A stretch of DNA of 64,000 bases from Ketobacter sp964016105 (lineage in GTDB: Bacteria > Pseudomonadota > Gammaproteobacteria > Pseudomonadales > Ketobacteraceae). The translations under genes and the position numbers were made by a program. Below are positions 18,642-27,440 of the stretch, one piece after another. The notes beneath the pieces were generated by a model that saw only the letters and a list, made by a program, of their open reading frames with translations, was not told the DNA's origin and ran no database searches. Positions within the stretch are counted from its first letter, which is position 1. Each line of letters begins with the position of its first letter. The stretch covers positions 186,001 to 250,000 of the forward strand of contig CAXHEX010000006.1 in the NCBI GenBank assembly GCA_964016105.1. The letters are read 5' to 3'.

Positions 18642-19198
18642 TGACCGGAAAAAGATTGCTCTACTTGATTCCATTTATACTGGTGGTGGTACTCGGTTTT
18701 TTCTTTAATCGTGCCCTCAATAACGACCCGTCTTTGCTACCTTCAACCCGCCTGGATCAAAAGGTGCCGGTATTCCAGTTGCCCACTTTGAAACAGCCAG
18801 ATCAAAGTTTCTCCCATGAGCAACTTAAAGGTCCATTGTTGTTGAACGTTTGGGCCACTTGGTGCCCGTCCTGCCGTATAGAGCATCCCATATTACTGGA
18901 GCTGGCAAAATCCGGAATCCATATTGTGGGGCTTAACTATAAGGATGAACGCACAGCAGCACTTCAATATCTACAGAACCATGGTGATCCCTTCAGGGTA
19001 AACATATTTGATCAAAATGGGGATCTGGGCTTGGACTTGGGTGTGTACGGTGCTCCGGAAACTTACTTAATTGATGGCAATGGTGTTATTCGATACCGTC
19101 ACGTTGGTGTTGTTAGCGAGCAAAACTGGCGCGAACTGTTGTGGCCCAAGTGGCAGCAGATGGGTGGCACTCATAATGGCATTAATGGCGGCGGATGA
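18641..19198 (+). CDS. ccmG: Thiol:disulfide oxidoreductase CcmG/DsbE
   Basis: CcmG is a membrane-anchored periplasmic thioredoxin that reduces the CXXCH heme-binding cysteines of apocytochrome c. The 185-aa product has one N-terminal membrane anchor (about residues 5-23) and the active site WATWCPSCRIEHP, then the cis-Pro region GVYGAPETYLID, typical of DsbE. It overlaps the stop of ccmF by 1 bp and is followed at once by ccmH. Confidence 0.95.
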   Translation: MTGKRLLYLIPFILVVVLGFFFNRALNNDPSLLPSTRLDQKVPVFQLPTLKQPDQSFSHEQLKGPLLLNVWATWCPSCRIEHPILLELAKSGIHIVGLNYKDERTAALQYLQNHGDPFRVNIFDQNGDLGLDLGVYGAPETYLIDGNGVIRYRHVGVVSEQNWRELLWPKWQQMGGTHNGINGGG

Positions 19199-19208
19199 AG
19201 GTGAGTTT

Positions 19209-19694
19209 GTGAAAAATAGAGCTGGATTGTTACCGGTATGGTTATCCTGTTGGGCGTTATTGTTCTCGGTCCAGGCTGCGGCCACGATTGATGCCTACGA
19301 ATTTAACAATATGGAAGAAGAAAGCCGGTTCCGTGTTATGGTGGCGGAGCTGCGCTGTCCAAAATGCCAGAATCAAAATATCGCCGATTCCAACGCGGGG
19401 TTGGCTAAAGATATCAAAGATCGGGTGCATAAACTGATACAGGAAGGTAAAAGCAATTCTGAAATTACCGACTACATGGTGGAGCGCTACGGAGATTTTA
19501 TAACCTATCGTCCGCCGCTCAATCCCACCACCTGGTTTCTGTGGTTTGGGCCTCTGATTATTGCTGTGTTAGTGGGGGTTGGGTTGTTGTTGCGTAAATT
19601 ACGCTCTGATGCCCAGTCAGACCCAACCATAACCACCGCACAAGAGCAGAAAGTCAAAGATTTGATGCAAAAGCTTGAGCAATCAGATCAATAG
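19209..19694 (+). CDS. ccmH: Cytochrome c maturation protein CcmH
   Basis: CcmH is a periplasmic, membrane-tethered thiol oxidoreductase that works with CcmG on apocytochrome c. I choose GTG 19209, preceded by AAGGTG, giving 161 aa with a cleavable signal, VAELRCPKCQNQNIADSNA (the LRCxxCQ active site), a three-helix bundle and one C-terminal membrane helix (WFLWFGPLIIAVLVGVGLLL). A longer frame reaches back into ccmG but its extra residues do not look like a signal sequence. Confidence 0.93.
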   Translation: MKNRAGLLPVWLSCWALLFSVQAAATIDAYEFNNMEEESRFRVMVAELRCPKCQNQNIADSNAGLAKDIKDRVHKLIQEGKSNSEITDYMVERYGDFITYRPPLNPTTWFLWFGPLIIAVLVGVGLLLRKLRSDAQSDPTITTAQEQKVKDLMQKLEQSDQ

Positions 19695-19712
19695 AAGTGA
19701 GGAAATTCCCCT

Positions 19713-20984
19713 ATGACCCTATTATGGGCCGCGTTTGCAGCCATGGCGCTTATTGGTGTTTTCATTGTTGTGATTCCCATCGTCCGTTATCGAGAGCGGG
19801 GTGAGCTGACCAGTGAGTTGGTAAATTCTTTGGTTTACCGTGATCGTTTGGCCGAGCTTGATCAGGATCTTGAGCAGGGCCTGATTACAGCGACCGATTA
19901 TGAACAGCTGAAACAGGAACTGGAGCTGACCCTTTTAAGTGATGTTGCGAAAGGTGAAGAGGGTCAGCAGCGCCAACACTCTCCCGGGAAATGGGCAGTG
20001 ATCGCTTTATTTGTGGTGATTCCGCTATCGGCGGGGTTCATCTATTGGAGCGAAGGTTACCGACCAGAAATAACTGATTGGTTTGACACACAACAAAAGA
20101 TGCAAAAGGTAATGCCGTTGATGATGGCTGGGGATTATCAGGCGGCGGAGGCTGAGGGAATTCAGGTTCAGGATTTTGTGCGCAGCCTGCAAAAACATTT
20201 ACAGGCCAATACGGATGATCATCGCGGCTGGTATTTATTGGGAGTGAGCTACATGCAATTGGGTTTGCCCCAGCAGGCAGAGTTGGGTTTCCGCCGCGCT
20301 CTTGACCGTGAACCCGGCAATACAGATTATCTAATGGGGTTTACCCAGTCCTCCCTGGCCCAAAATGGAGGTCAGATTACGCCAGAAATACGGGCAACTC
20401 TTAGGGCTATTATTTCCCGCGAGCCCAACAATCCGAAACCCTACATGGCTTGGGGGATGGCGTTGTTTCAGAAGGGAGATTACCCAGGGGCGATTGCCAT
20501 TTGGCAGCGTTATTTGCGTTCAGAAAATGTGGATCCACAGGCTGCGAAATTATTGCAGCGCAGTGTTGAAGTGGCTCAGGCTCAGCAAAAACAAGGTGAT
20601 TCGGTCGCCAAATCCACGCCCGCAGGCCAAGCTGATCCGGAAATTGAAGTCACTGTACAGGTGTCTGACCAAGTGAAAGCTGCAACTAAGCCCACTGACA
20701 CGCTTTATATTTTCGCCAAAGCCGTGGAGGGGCCGCCCATGCCCTTGGCAGTAGTGCGTCAGCCAGTGGCTGATTGGCCTGTGCGAGCGGTGCTGAACGA
20801 CTCTAATGCCATGACTCCTGCCATGACCCTATCCAAATTTGATCAGGTGGTTGTGCAGGCTCGCATATCTGCTTCTGGTAATGCGGTGGCTCAGAGTGGG
20901 GATTGGATCGGGCCGACCCAGGTAGTTGAACTGAAGCCTGGAAAACAGGCAGTGACCCTGGAAATTAATGGGCAAATGCCTTGA
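19713..20984 (+). CDS. ccmI: Cytochrome c maturation protein CcmI
   Basis: CcmI is the apocytochrome chaperone of the Ccm system. The 423-aa product has two N-terminal membrane helices around a cytoplasmic loop (YRDRLAELDQDLEQGLI is the family signature), a TPR region (about residues 150-290, e.g. WYLLGVSYMQLGLPQQAELGFRRAL), then a C-terminal beta-rich domain (TLYIFAKAVEGPPMPLAVVR). It is the last gene of the ccmFGHI unit. Confidence 0.9.
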   Translation: MTLLWAAFAAMALIGVFIVVIPIVRYRERGELTSELVNSLVYRDRLAELDQDLEQGLITATDYEQLKQELELTLLSDVAKGEEGQQRQHSPGKWAVIALFVVIPLSAGFIYWSEGYRPEITDWFDTQQKMQKVMPLMMAGDYQAAEAEGIQVQDFVRSLQKHLQANTDDHRGWYLLGVSYMQLGLPQQAELGFRRALDREPGNTDYLMGFTQSSLAQNGGQITPEIRATLRAIISREPNNPKPYMAWGMALFQKGDYPGAIAIWQRYLRSENVDPQAAKLLQRSVEVAQAQQKQGDSVAKSTPAGQADPEIEVTVQVSDQVKAATKPTDTLYIFAKAVEGPPMPLAVVRQPVADWPVRAVLNDSNAMTPAMTLSKFDQVVVQARISASGNAVAQSGDWIGPTQVVELKPGKQAVTLEINGQMP

Positions 20985-21116
20985 GGGTGGCCGTTAAATA
21001 ATGGACCAGGTTTGAGCTCGAAATTGCCCGCAAACCCCGTCTGAAATTTTCAAAATTGCTTTTTCTACCAGCAGGCTACACTGAATTGAGTAACCTCAAT
21101 TTCAGGATGCCCCGTT

Positions 21117-22532
21117 ATGGATATTGCCAACTCATTGCTTAACCAACTGCAACGAGACAATATTGCTTTTCAAACCCATTTCCATCGTGCCGAAAGCAGT
21201 TTGTCGGCATTGTGCGAACAATTGGGAATTGATCCTCGGCAGGTGGCCGTACCCATATTATTGCGTAGTAAAAAGCAGGCCTATTTGATGGCAGTGGTTC
21301 CACTGTCTTACAATTTGGACCGCAGCAGATTAACCGCTATGCTGCGAAGAGACTTCGATTATCTCTATGAAGATGATTGGGAAAACTGGTTTTTGGATTG
21401 CGAATCTGGCGCCGAGCCACCGCTGCCCCAGCCTTATAATCTGCCCTGCATTATAGAACGCAGCCTGCTAATGCGTCCCAGGCTGTTTATGCGCGGTGGA
21501 AACCATCGAAGCCTGATCAGTTTGACCCAAGAGCAGGCTAAAAAGCTCTACAGTAATTATCCCAAAGCTGTTATAGCCAACCCCAGTGCCGAAGAAGGGC
21601 TGCAGCTAATAAATCGATTGGATAAGAACCCCAACAGAGACACCTCCATAAACGCCATACTCAATGAATTGGATCGCTTGCAACGAATTCCACCCATGCC
21701 GGCCTTGGCCATGAAGTTGATCCAGCAAACCGCTGATCCGGATACCAGCGCAAGTGACCTGGCTGAAACCATTGAATTGGATCCCAGCGTGACAGCCCAG
21801 GTGCTGCGTTATGCGTCATCCCCTTATTTTGGTTACGCAGGAAAACTGGACTCCGTACAAGCAGCCATAACCCGAGTTTTGGGGTTTGAATTAGTGAGCC
21901 ATATTGCGCTGGGTATCGCCTCCTGTAAGGCGTTTTCTGTACCCAGGGAAGGCGTTCTGGGATTGAAAGCTTTCTGGAAGCACGGGCTTTATTCTGCCGT
22001 AATGTGCCAAAGTTTAGCTAGACGCATCAATCAACCCAGTGAACTCAATCCCGCCACCGCCTATCTCTGCGGCCTCTTGCATAATTTCGGGGTTTTGTTA
22101 ATGGGACATTTGTATCCTTCCCAGTTCAAACAGCTCAGCCATTTATTAGAGCAACGTAAGACCATTTCTCTCCACGAACTAGAGCAAGAACTCATAAGTA
22201 AAGGAGACGCTCAGTCGTTTTTTAACATCGGTCACGAGTTCATTGGCGGCTATTTGTTGGAAAAATGGTGCCTGCCGGAAGAAGTAGTGGCCTGCGCTTA
22301 CCATCACCACGATCAATCATTCGCTGACCAATGTTCGAACTACGTACATTTGGTTCAGATTAGTAACCGTTTATTGAGCGAGCGGGGCATTGGCGATCTG
22401 TTCCAGCAGAGCCAGGCGGGGATGACGCCATCTTCTGAGCTCATCTCTATCGCTTCCGCGGAAACTGTGTTTCAAGAGGTAATGGATATGTGCAGCGAAA
22501 TAGACAATTTAGCTGATCATATGGCAGCATAA
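21117..22532 (+). CDS. YbaK-like domain fused to HDOD domain protein
   Basis: The 471-aa cytosolic protein has two parts. Residues 1 to about 150 (LLNQLQRDNIAFQTHFH and following) resemble YbaK/ProRS-editing domains, which hydrolyse mischarged aminoacyl-tRNA. Residues about 190-420 are an HDOD domain (IPPMPALAMKLIQQTADPD, LIELDPSVTAQVLRYASSPYFGY-like core, AITRVLGF), a non-catalytic HD relative found in signalling proteins; the metal-binding HD pair is replaced by HN in LLHNFG. Such fusions are known but of unclear role. It is a single gene between the ccm unit and adk. Confidence 0.75.
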   Translation: MDIANSLLNQLQRDNIAFQTHFHRAESSLSALCEQLGIDPRQVAVPILLRSKKQAYLMAVVPLSYNLDRSRLTAMLRRDFDYLYEDDWENWFLDCESGAEPPLPQPYNLPCIIERSLLMRPRLFMRGGNHRSLISLTQEQAKKLYSNYPKAVIANPSAEEGLQLINRLDKNPNRDTSINAILNELDRLQRIPPMPALAMKLIQQTADPDTSASDLAETIELDPSVTAQVLRYASSPYFGYAGKLDSVQAAITRVLGFELVSHIALGIASCKAFSVPREGVLGLKAFWKHGLYSAVMCQSLARRINQPSELNPATAYLCGLLHNFGVLLMGHLYPSQFKQLSHLLEQRKTISLHELEQELISKGDAQSFFNIGHEFIGGYLLEKWCLPEEVVACAYHHHDQSFADQCSNYVHLVQISNRLLSERGIGDLFQQSQAGMTPSSELISIASAETVFQEVMDMCSEIDNLADHMAA

Positions 22533-22903
22533 CAGGTGGCATAATCACTCAATTTGTAACAATCCCTCTACTACCTTTCTGAATCGTCAAACAAAACAAG
22601 GGTTTATACCTAGACCTTTGTGGACTTGTATCCTGCGGCTTTCATGTGTATGTTTTGCCAATCACTTCTAAGCCGTTGCCAATCTAACTATAACCATCAA
22701 GGCTTAGACACAAACAGGGTATTTGGCCCCAGTGAGTTCAATATGTAAAACCCCGCCTTACATATTCAAACAAGCGTGTTTTTTTAATGGGTGTGTTTGT
22801 GAAGATAGGCGGTATTTTGAAAAGTATATGGGTTTGTTCAAATCCCCGGTTTTTGAGCAAGCCACCAGCGAATTTTGTTTAAATCTATACGGAGTCTTGA
22901 TCA
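22533..22903 (+). promoter_or_regulatory. HDOD gene-adk intergenic region with an inverted repeat
   Basis: A 371-bp gap without a convincing gene. It contains a perfect 9-bp inverted repeat, AATATGTAA (22740-22748) and TTACATATT (22758-22766), with a 9-base spacer, about 140 bp before the adk start. It may be an operator or an RNA hairpin; no T-run follows, so it is not an intrinsic terminator. Short frames here look like chance. Confidence 0.4.
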
Positions 22904-23557
22904 ATGCGAATCATTTTACTTGGTGCCCCAGGCGCGGGAAAAGGAACTCAAGCGCAGTACATTACTGAAACCTATGGAATCCCCCAAATTTCCACTGGCG
23001 ATATGCTCAGAGCGGCAGTGAAAGCCGGTACTCCTTTGGGTTTGGAAGCCAAAAAAGTCATGGACGCGGGGCAATTGGTGTCTGATGAGATTATCATTGG
23101 CCTGGTGAAGGAGCGCATTAAGGAAGGGGATTGTGCCAATGGTTTTTTGTTCGACGGTTTTCCAAGAACCATTCCCCAGGCAGAGGCCTTACTAAAAGAA
23201 GAGATTGATATCGATTTCGTACTGGAAATATCCGTGGCCGATGAAGAAATTGTTAAACGCCTAAGTGGTCGTCGTGTTCATCCAGGGTCTGGCCGTGTAT
23301 ACCATACTGAATACAATCCTCCTAAAACCCCAGGTAAAGACGATGTTACCGGAGAAGATTTGGTGCAAAGGGATGATGATCAAGAAGCCACAGTGCGTAA
23401 GCGTTTAGATGTGTATCACAGTCAAACTGCTCCGTTGGTGGATTTCTATAAAAAAATTGCAGAATCTGGAACCGCGAAAACCAAATATGGCCGGGTTGAA
23501 GGTACCGGGGCCGTTGAAGACATCACATCAGCGGTAATGAAAGTGCTGAAGTCCTAG
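22904..23557 (+). CDS. adk: Adenylate kinase
   Basis: Adk interconverts ATP + AMP and 2 ADP and sets adenylate energy balance. The product is 217 aa, with the P-loop GAPGAGKGTQA at the N-terminus, the NMP-binding part GDMLRAAVKAGTPLG, the FLFDGFPRTIPQAEAL signature and a long-type LID domain (about residues 122-160, RRVHPGSGRVYH). The LID lacks the four-Cys zinc site, as in other Gram-negatives. It ends with its own terminator. Confidence 0.97.
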   Translation: MRIILLGAPGAGKGTQAQYITETYGIPQISTGDMLRAAVKAGTPLGLEAKKVMDAGQLVSDEIIIGLVKERIKEGDCANGFLFDGFPRTIPQAEALLKEEIDIDFVLEISVADEEIVKRLSGRRVHPGSGRVYHTEYNPPKTPGKDDVTGEDLVQRDDDQEATVRKRLDVYHSQTAPLVDFYKKIAESGTAKTKYGRVEGTGAVEDITSAVMKVLKS

Positions 23558-23594
23558 TGCTGAAAAATTTCGCCAGGGCAAAAAGGAAAACAGA

Positions 23595-23620
23595 AAAGAC
23601 GCTTCAAGCGTCTTTTTTTT
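23595..23620 (+). terminator. Intrinsic terminator of adk
   Basis: The stem AAAGACGC / GCGTCTTT with loop TTCAA is followed by T-rich sequence, 37 bp after the adk stop. Confidence 0.85.
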
Positions 23621-23639
23621 CGCCCAAATAAGGGCCTAA

Positions 23640-23870
23640 AAAACATTCTTTTTATGTCTTATTCGGGTTTACACAACCGAAATTGTTTTAAAATTTCCAT
23701 GCCGACGCGGCGAAACGGAAACAGGTTTCCCGTTTCATGTGGTGGATGGCCACTTCAATTTTAAGTTGCCCATGGAGTTTGATGCGGGCGATGCTTTATT
23801 GAAAAAAGGGAAATTAATAAAAACAGAGAAGAAAAAACCGAAAAAACGAAAAAAAATGGCTAAAAATTAA
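23640..23870 (+). pseudogene. Degraded small reading frame (unidentified)
   Basis: An open frame runs stop to stop with protein-like content (FPFHVVDGHFNFKLPMEFDAG, then a Lys-rich tail KTEKKKPKKRKKMAKN) but has no start codon before an internal Met. A second frame opens at ATG 23654 (MSYSGLHNRNCFKIS) and stops after 36 codons. Together they could be one small gene broken by a frameshift. I do not recognise the family. The surrounding gap (23558-24031) is very AT-rich, and the Lys codons may simply reflect poly-A tracts. Confidence 0.25.
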
Positions 23871-23930
23871 AAAAAACGGCGTTCTAAGCTGGAAATAAAT
23901 TAATTATTAAATATTATTGCCATGTGTATG

Positions 23931-23994
23931 TATCACATGCATTTTTTTTGTGCTACTTTTTCTTTAAGCACATTTCCCAAAAGTAGCAAATGTG
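23931..23994 (+). promoter_or_regulatory. Structured leader upstream of the AlgP-like gene
   Basis: Several overlapping inverted repeats lie 40-100 bp before the start codon: CATGTG/CACATG (23931-23949), GCTACTTTT/AAAAGTAGC (23952-23987) and, nested across it, CACATTT/AAATGTG (23969-23994). Their arms are partly exclusive, so two alternative hairpins could form in the leader RNA. No known riboswitch is recognised. Confidence 0.35.
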
Positions 23995-24031
23995 TTTGCC
24001 CTAAAGTTGCCATAGCTGAGGAGACAGAATC

Positions 24032-24769
24032 ATGGCGAGAGCAAAAAAAGCGGCTGCGAAAAAGCGCCCAGCGCGTAAAGCAGCTACCAAGAAAGCGGCA
24101 GCACCTGTAAATCCAATTCTAGCGAAAGCAGAAGCAGCCTTAGATAAAGTCCAAAAAGAACTGGACGAGATCTTGAAAAAGGTTGCCGCTGCTAAGAAGG
24201 ATGCACAGGCTAAAGCCACCGCGGCCAAAAAAGCAGGTACTAAAGCAGCTCAACGGTCTGCGGAATCTGCCAAAAAGGCCCTGGCCAAAGTTAGTGACCA
24301 GGCAAAAGCGAAGCGTGAAGCGCTGCGTTCCGCCAAAGTTAGCCATGCTGTAGCTAAAGTTGAAGCTTCTGTAATTGAAGCTGAGCAAAAGGCTATGGCA
24401 GCGGCTAAAGAGTACGCTGATTCACTGTCTGCGAAAGCGGAAGAGGATCTTAAGAAAGCGGTTGCTGCTTTTGAAGCACGCTGGAAGCGAACTCGAACTT
24501 CTGCGGATGCTAAAAAGGCCAAGGCCAAACAGCGTAAAGAAGTTGCAAAAGCTAAAGCTGTTGCTAAAAAGGCAGCTGCCAAGAAGAAGGCAATTGCTAA
24601 AAAGGCTTCTGCCACGCCGAAAAAGCGTCCAGCTAAGAAGAGAGCCGTTAAAAAGGCGGCTCCGACTCGCGCAGCGGCACCAAAAAAGGCAGCTCCTAAG
24701 AAGCGAGTTGCAAAAAAGGCCCCCGCTAAGAAAGCACCGGGTCGTCGCGGTCGTCCTAAAAAAGCTTAA
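24032..24769 (+). CDS. Histone H1-like / AlgP-type Lys-Ala-rich protein
   Basis: The 245-aa, very basic protein has a short KAAAKK head, a long Ala/Lys/Glu heptad region predicted to be coiled coil (about residues 25-155) and a C-terminal tail of AKK/PAKK repeats (about 160-245) ending GRRGRPKKA, an AT-hook-like motif. It resembles AlgP (AlgR3) of Pseudomonas and other bacterial H1-like proteins, which bind DNA and, in Pseudomonas, affect alginate genes. The tail repeats are prone to slippage, so its length probably varies between strains. GGAGA precedes the ATG. Confidence 0.75.
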   Translation: MARAKKAAAKKRPARKAATKKAAAPVNPILAKAEAALDKVQKELDEILKKVAAAKKDAQAKATAAKKAGTKAAQRSAESAKKALAKVSDQAKAKREALRSAKVSHAVAKVEASVIEAEQKAMAAAKEYADSLSAKAEEDLKKAVAAFEARWKRTRTSADAKKAKAKQRKEVAKAKAVAKKAAAKKKAIAKKASATPKKRPAKKRAVKKAAPTRAAAPKKAAPKKRVAKKAPAKKAPGRRGRPKKA

Positions 24770-24793
24770 AATAGATTTTTCTGTTTTAGGTAC

Positions 24794-24822
24794 AAAAAAA
24801 GCCCCTTTTGGGGCTTTTTTTG
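24794..24822. terminator. Bidirectional intrinsic terminator
   Basis: GCCCC-TTTT-GGGGC is flanked by A7 on the left and T7 on the right, so it can stop transcription from both the AlgP-like gene (+) and mobA (-), whose stop codon is only 3 bp away. Confidence 0.85.
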
Positions 24823-24824
24823 TA

Positions 24825-25406
24825 TCAAGTGGGTAAGTTTTTCTCAAAAACTGCTAGATCTGCGGGTGTATTGAGGTTGGTGAAGGCCTTAGTGTCACTA
24901 ATAGTGACAATCTTTGGATTTTGTAGTTGACACCAACGCGTCAGTTTGCGCTGTCCTTGTGACAAATATGTGTTAATAGATTGCTTCAGGGAGCAGTGAT
25001 AGAGTCCGAATAAAGGTTGTAACCGAGACTCGTCTTCACAGAGAATTAATCTGGCAGGAATAAAATGCACCAGCTGTTTTACCAGGTCGTTGGGTATAAG
25101 TGGGGCGTCCGTGGGTACCACTAGCGCGTAATCTGTTTCAATTGCATTTAAGCCCGCCGCAATGCCCGCCAAGGGGCCCTGATAAGGTGTGGTGTCAGCG
25201 ATAACGGGGTAACCTAGATCTTTATAGTGGTCCAGGTTTCGATTGGCGCTAATGACGATTCGGGAAACCTGAGGTTTTATTCTGGAAATCACCCTCTGTA
25301 CCAAAGGCGATCCATTCAGGCTTAACCACCCTTTGTCTTCGCCACCCATGCGGCGACTTTCTCCACCTGCCAAAATTAGCCCGGTTATACTGCTAGATGC
25401 TGACAC
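24825..25406 (-). CDS. mobA: Molybdenum cofactor guanylyltransferase MobA
   Basis: MobA joins GMP to molybdopterin-bound Mo, giving the MGD form of the cofactor. The 193-aa product starts with ITGLILAGGESRRMGGEDKGWLSL, the nucleotide-binding LAGGxSxRMGxDK signature, and contains YQGPLAGIAAGL and VVPTDAPLIP. It is convergent with the AlgP-like gene and divergent from the DinG-like helicase. Confidence 0.92.
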   Translation of the reverse strand: MSASSSITGLILAGGESRRMGGEDKGWLSLNGSPLVQRVISRIKPQVSRIVISANRNLDHYKDLGYPVIADTTPYQGPLAGIAAGLNAIETDYALVVPTDAPLIPNDLVKQLVHFIPARLILCEDESRLQPLFGLYHCSLKQSINTYLSQGQRKLTRWCQLQNPKIVTISDTKAFTNLNTPADLAVFEKNLPT

Positions 25407-25473
25407 CCGTCACTCCCCCTATGTTAAATTTATCCAGATCCATATTGACCCATCTAACTAATTATTCTTATTC

Positions 25474-27375
25474 ATGATTGATCCATTTTTTGTTGAAAAA
25501 GGCGTTCTTGATCAGAATTGGCCGGAGTTTCAGCCCCGCGAGACCCAGCTGAAGTTAGCTCGCCTGGTAGAGCAGGCGTTAGAAACCGGCAACAGCCACA
25601 TTCTAGAAGCTCCCACTGGTACTGGCAAAACCCTGGCTTATCTGTTGCCTGCTCTTAAAAGTGATCAGCGAGTCATTATATCCGTAGGTAACCTTACCCT
25701 TCAGGATCACTTGTGGTGGGGGGAATATCAAAAATTACGCGCCGTAGTGACTCCGCTGCGCAGTTTACAGGTGTTAAAGGGCAGTGAAAATTACTTGTGC
25801 CTGCATCAATTGCACGGGGCCCTGAGCCGGGGACAGCCTCTGCTGCTGGATAACATGGACATGATCCAGCAATGGCAAACCCAAACACAGAGTGGCGAAT
25901 TACAAACGTTGCCCCTGGATCCCCAGGTGCGCAAACAACTAATGCCCTTTATGAGTGTGGGAGCGGATCAGTGTCTCGGGAGTCGTTGTGATCAGTTTGA
26001 AGCTTGCCATTTTCAGCGCGCTCGTAAGCGGGCATCTAAAGCGGAGGTTTTGCTGATAAATCATACCCTTTTGTTGTCAGATTCAACCTTTTTCGAAAAG
26101 GGGATGGGGGCGCTATTGCCGGAGGCCCAGGCGGTTGTGGTGGACGAAGCACATCAGCTACCGGAGCTATTGTTACGTTCAAATATGGAGATGATGGATG
26201 ACTATGGTGTGCGGCAATGGCTTAAACAGTTTTCAATGCAAATTGGAGAGCATCGATTGTTGTTTCCTGATCTCTCACGTTACTTACAACAGCTGAGCCA
26301 AATATGGCAGCAAATCCAGGATCAGATTGGTGAACAGGCCCAGTTGAATTCAACCGTTTCGGTTCGGGGACAAAGTTTGCTGCCCTTGGTTCGTGTTATG
26401 GAGCGGGTAGGGGAGCATCTGGAATCACTTTTGGTGACGTCCCCTAATTTAGATGCGCTTACAACGGCTTTTACGGGTTGGCTGCAAATGTTGCAGCGGG
26501 CGCAAGCACAAGACGCAGTTCTGTTTTGTCAGATGAGCAATAATGGCTTGCGGATATTCTCTTCGCGGCTTCAAAACCCATTTACAAACATTCCTCACCA
26601 AAAGTTTGCTTGGGTATTTATTTCCGCAACGCTTAAGGTTGAAGGGAGCTTTGATTACTTTAAGGGTGCTTTGGGCTTGCCGGAGTCTATGGCCAGTCAT
26701 ACTTGTGAATCGGCGTTGGATTACGCTAATCAAGCATTGCTGTGGTTACCCAAAGGGCTGCCATTGCCTGCTGACGAAGATTTCTACCCATCATGGGTGA
26801 ATAAGGTGCTGGCCTTGGAGTCGTCTCTTCGCGGCGGAATTTTGATGCTATTTTCCAGCTATCAGGCATTGCAGAGCTGTGCCGAGTTGTTGGAGGGTAA
26901 AACCGGTCGCACTGTGTTGATCTACAGTAATCGATCCCACCGTCAAAAATTGCTGCAGCAATTTCGTCAGGATGAGCAAAGTATATTGCTGGCCACCGGC
27001 AGTTTATGGGAAGGTATCGATATTAAAGGCTCTACTCTGTCTTGCGTGGCTATGGATAAGTTGCCATTCATACCACCCAATGATGTTCTGTCTCTGGTTT
27101 GGCAGCAACGGGCGCTGGAAAACCAGCAAAATTTATTTCAGGATTACATGGTGCCCCACGCCATTACCCGTTTGCGCCAAGGAATCGGTCGGTTACTGCG
27201 ATCTAATGATGACCGTGGTCTTGTCATGCTGGGGGATAGACGAATATTGGAAAAGAATTATGGCGAGCGCTTTCTTGCCAGCATCCCCCCTATGCCGTTG
27301 CTGAGGGAATATCATCAGGTGGCAGAGTATTTAAGCCGTTGGCAGCTGTTGAACGATGTTGTGGTTGATGAGTAA
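25474..27375 (+). CDS. DinG/YoaA-family ATP-dependent DNA helicase
   Basis: This is an XPD-like superfamily 2 helicase. The 633-aa protein has Walker A APTGTGKT (46-53), Walker B VVVDEAHQLPE, a C-terminal motif V/VI set (GSLWEGIDIKG, and RLRQGIGRLLR) and four candidate Fe-S cluster cysteines between motifs I and II (Cys in NYLC, QCLGSRC and EAC). Length and lack of an exonuclease domain favour YoaA, an Fe-S helicase linked to replication repair, over DinG. Confidence 0.85.
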   Translation: MIDPFFVEKGVLDQNWPEFQPRETQLKLARLVEQALETGNSHILEAPTGTGKTLAYLLPALKSDQRVIISVGNLTLQDHLWWGEYQKLRAVVTPLRSLQVLKGSENYLCLHQLHGALSRGQPLLLDNMDMIQQWQTQTQSGELQTLPLDPQVRKQLMPFMSVGADQCLGSRCDQFEACHFQRARKRASKAEVLLINHTLLLSDSTFFEKGMGALLPEAQAVVVDEAHQLPELLLRSNMEMMDDYGVRQWLKQFSMQIGEHRLLFPDLSRYLQQLSQIWQQIQDQIGEQAQLNSTVSVRGQSLLPLVRVMERVGEHLESLLVTSPNLDALTTAFTGWLQMLQRAQAQDAVLFCQMSNNGLRIFSSRLQNPFTNIPHQKFAWVFISATLKVEGSFDYFKGALGLPESMASHTCESALDYANQALLWLPKGLPLPADEDFYPSWVNKVLALESSLRGGILMLFSSYQALQSCAELLEGKTGRTVLIYSNRSHRQKLLQQFRQDEQSILLATGSLWEGIDIKGSTLSCVAMDKLPFIPPNDVLSLVWQQRALENQQNLFQDYMVPHAITRLRQGIGRLLRSNDDRGLVMLGDRRILEKNYGERFLASIPPMPLLREYHQVAEYLSRWQLLNDVVVDE

Positions 27376-27440
27376 TGTTCAGGGGCCTCGAAACCTGAGA
27401 TAATGGCCAGCTTTATTAAGTGGGTTAGCCTTCAGTTGGC

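Noticed and set aside
22723..22968. An 81-codon frame before adk
   Set aside because: It overlaps the adk start in another frame and contains the inverted repeat; no family likeness.
24250..24847. Long frames on the opposite strand and in other frames of the AlgP-like gene
   Set aside because: They are by-products of the Lys/Ala codon bias and encode Leu/Arg-rich or Phe/Ser-rich low-complexity proteins.
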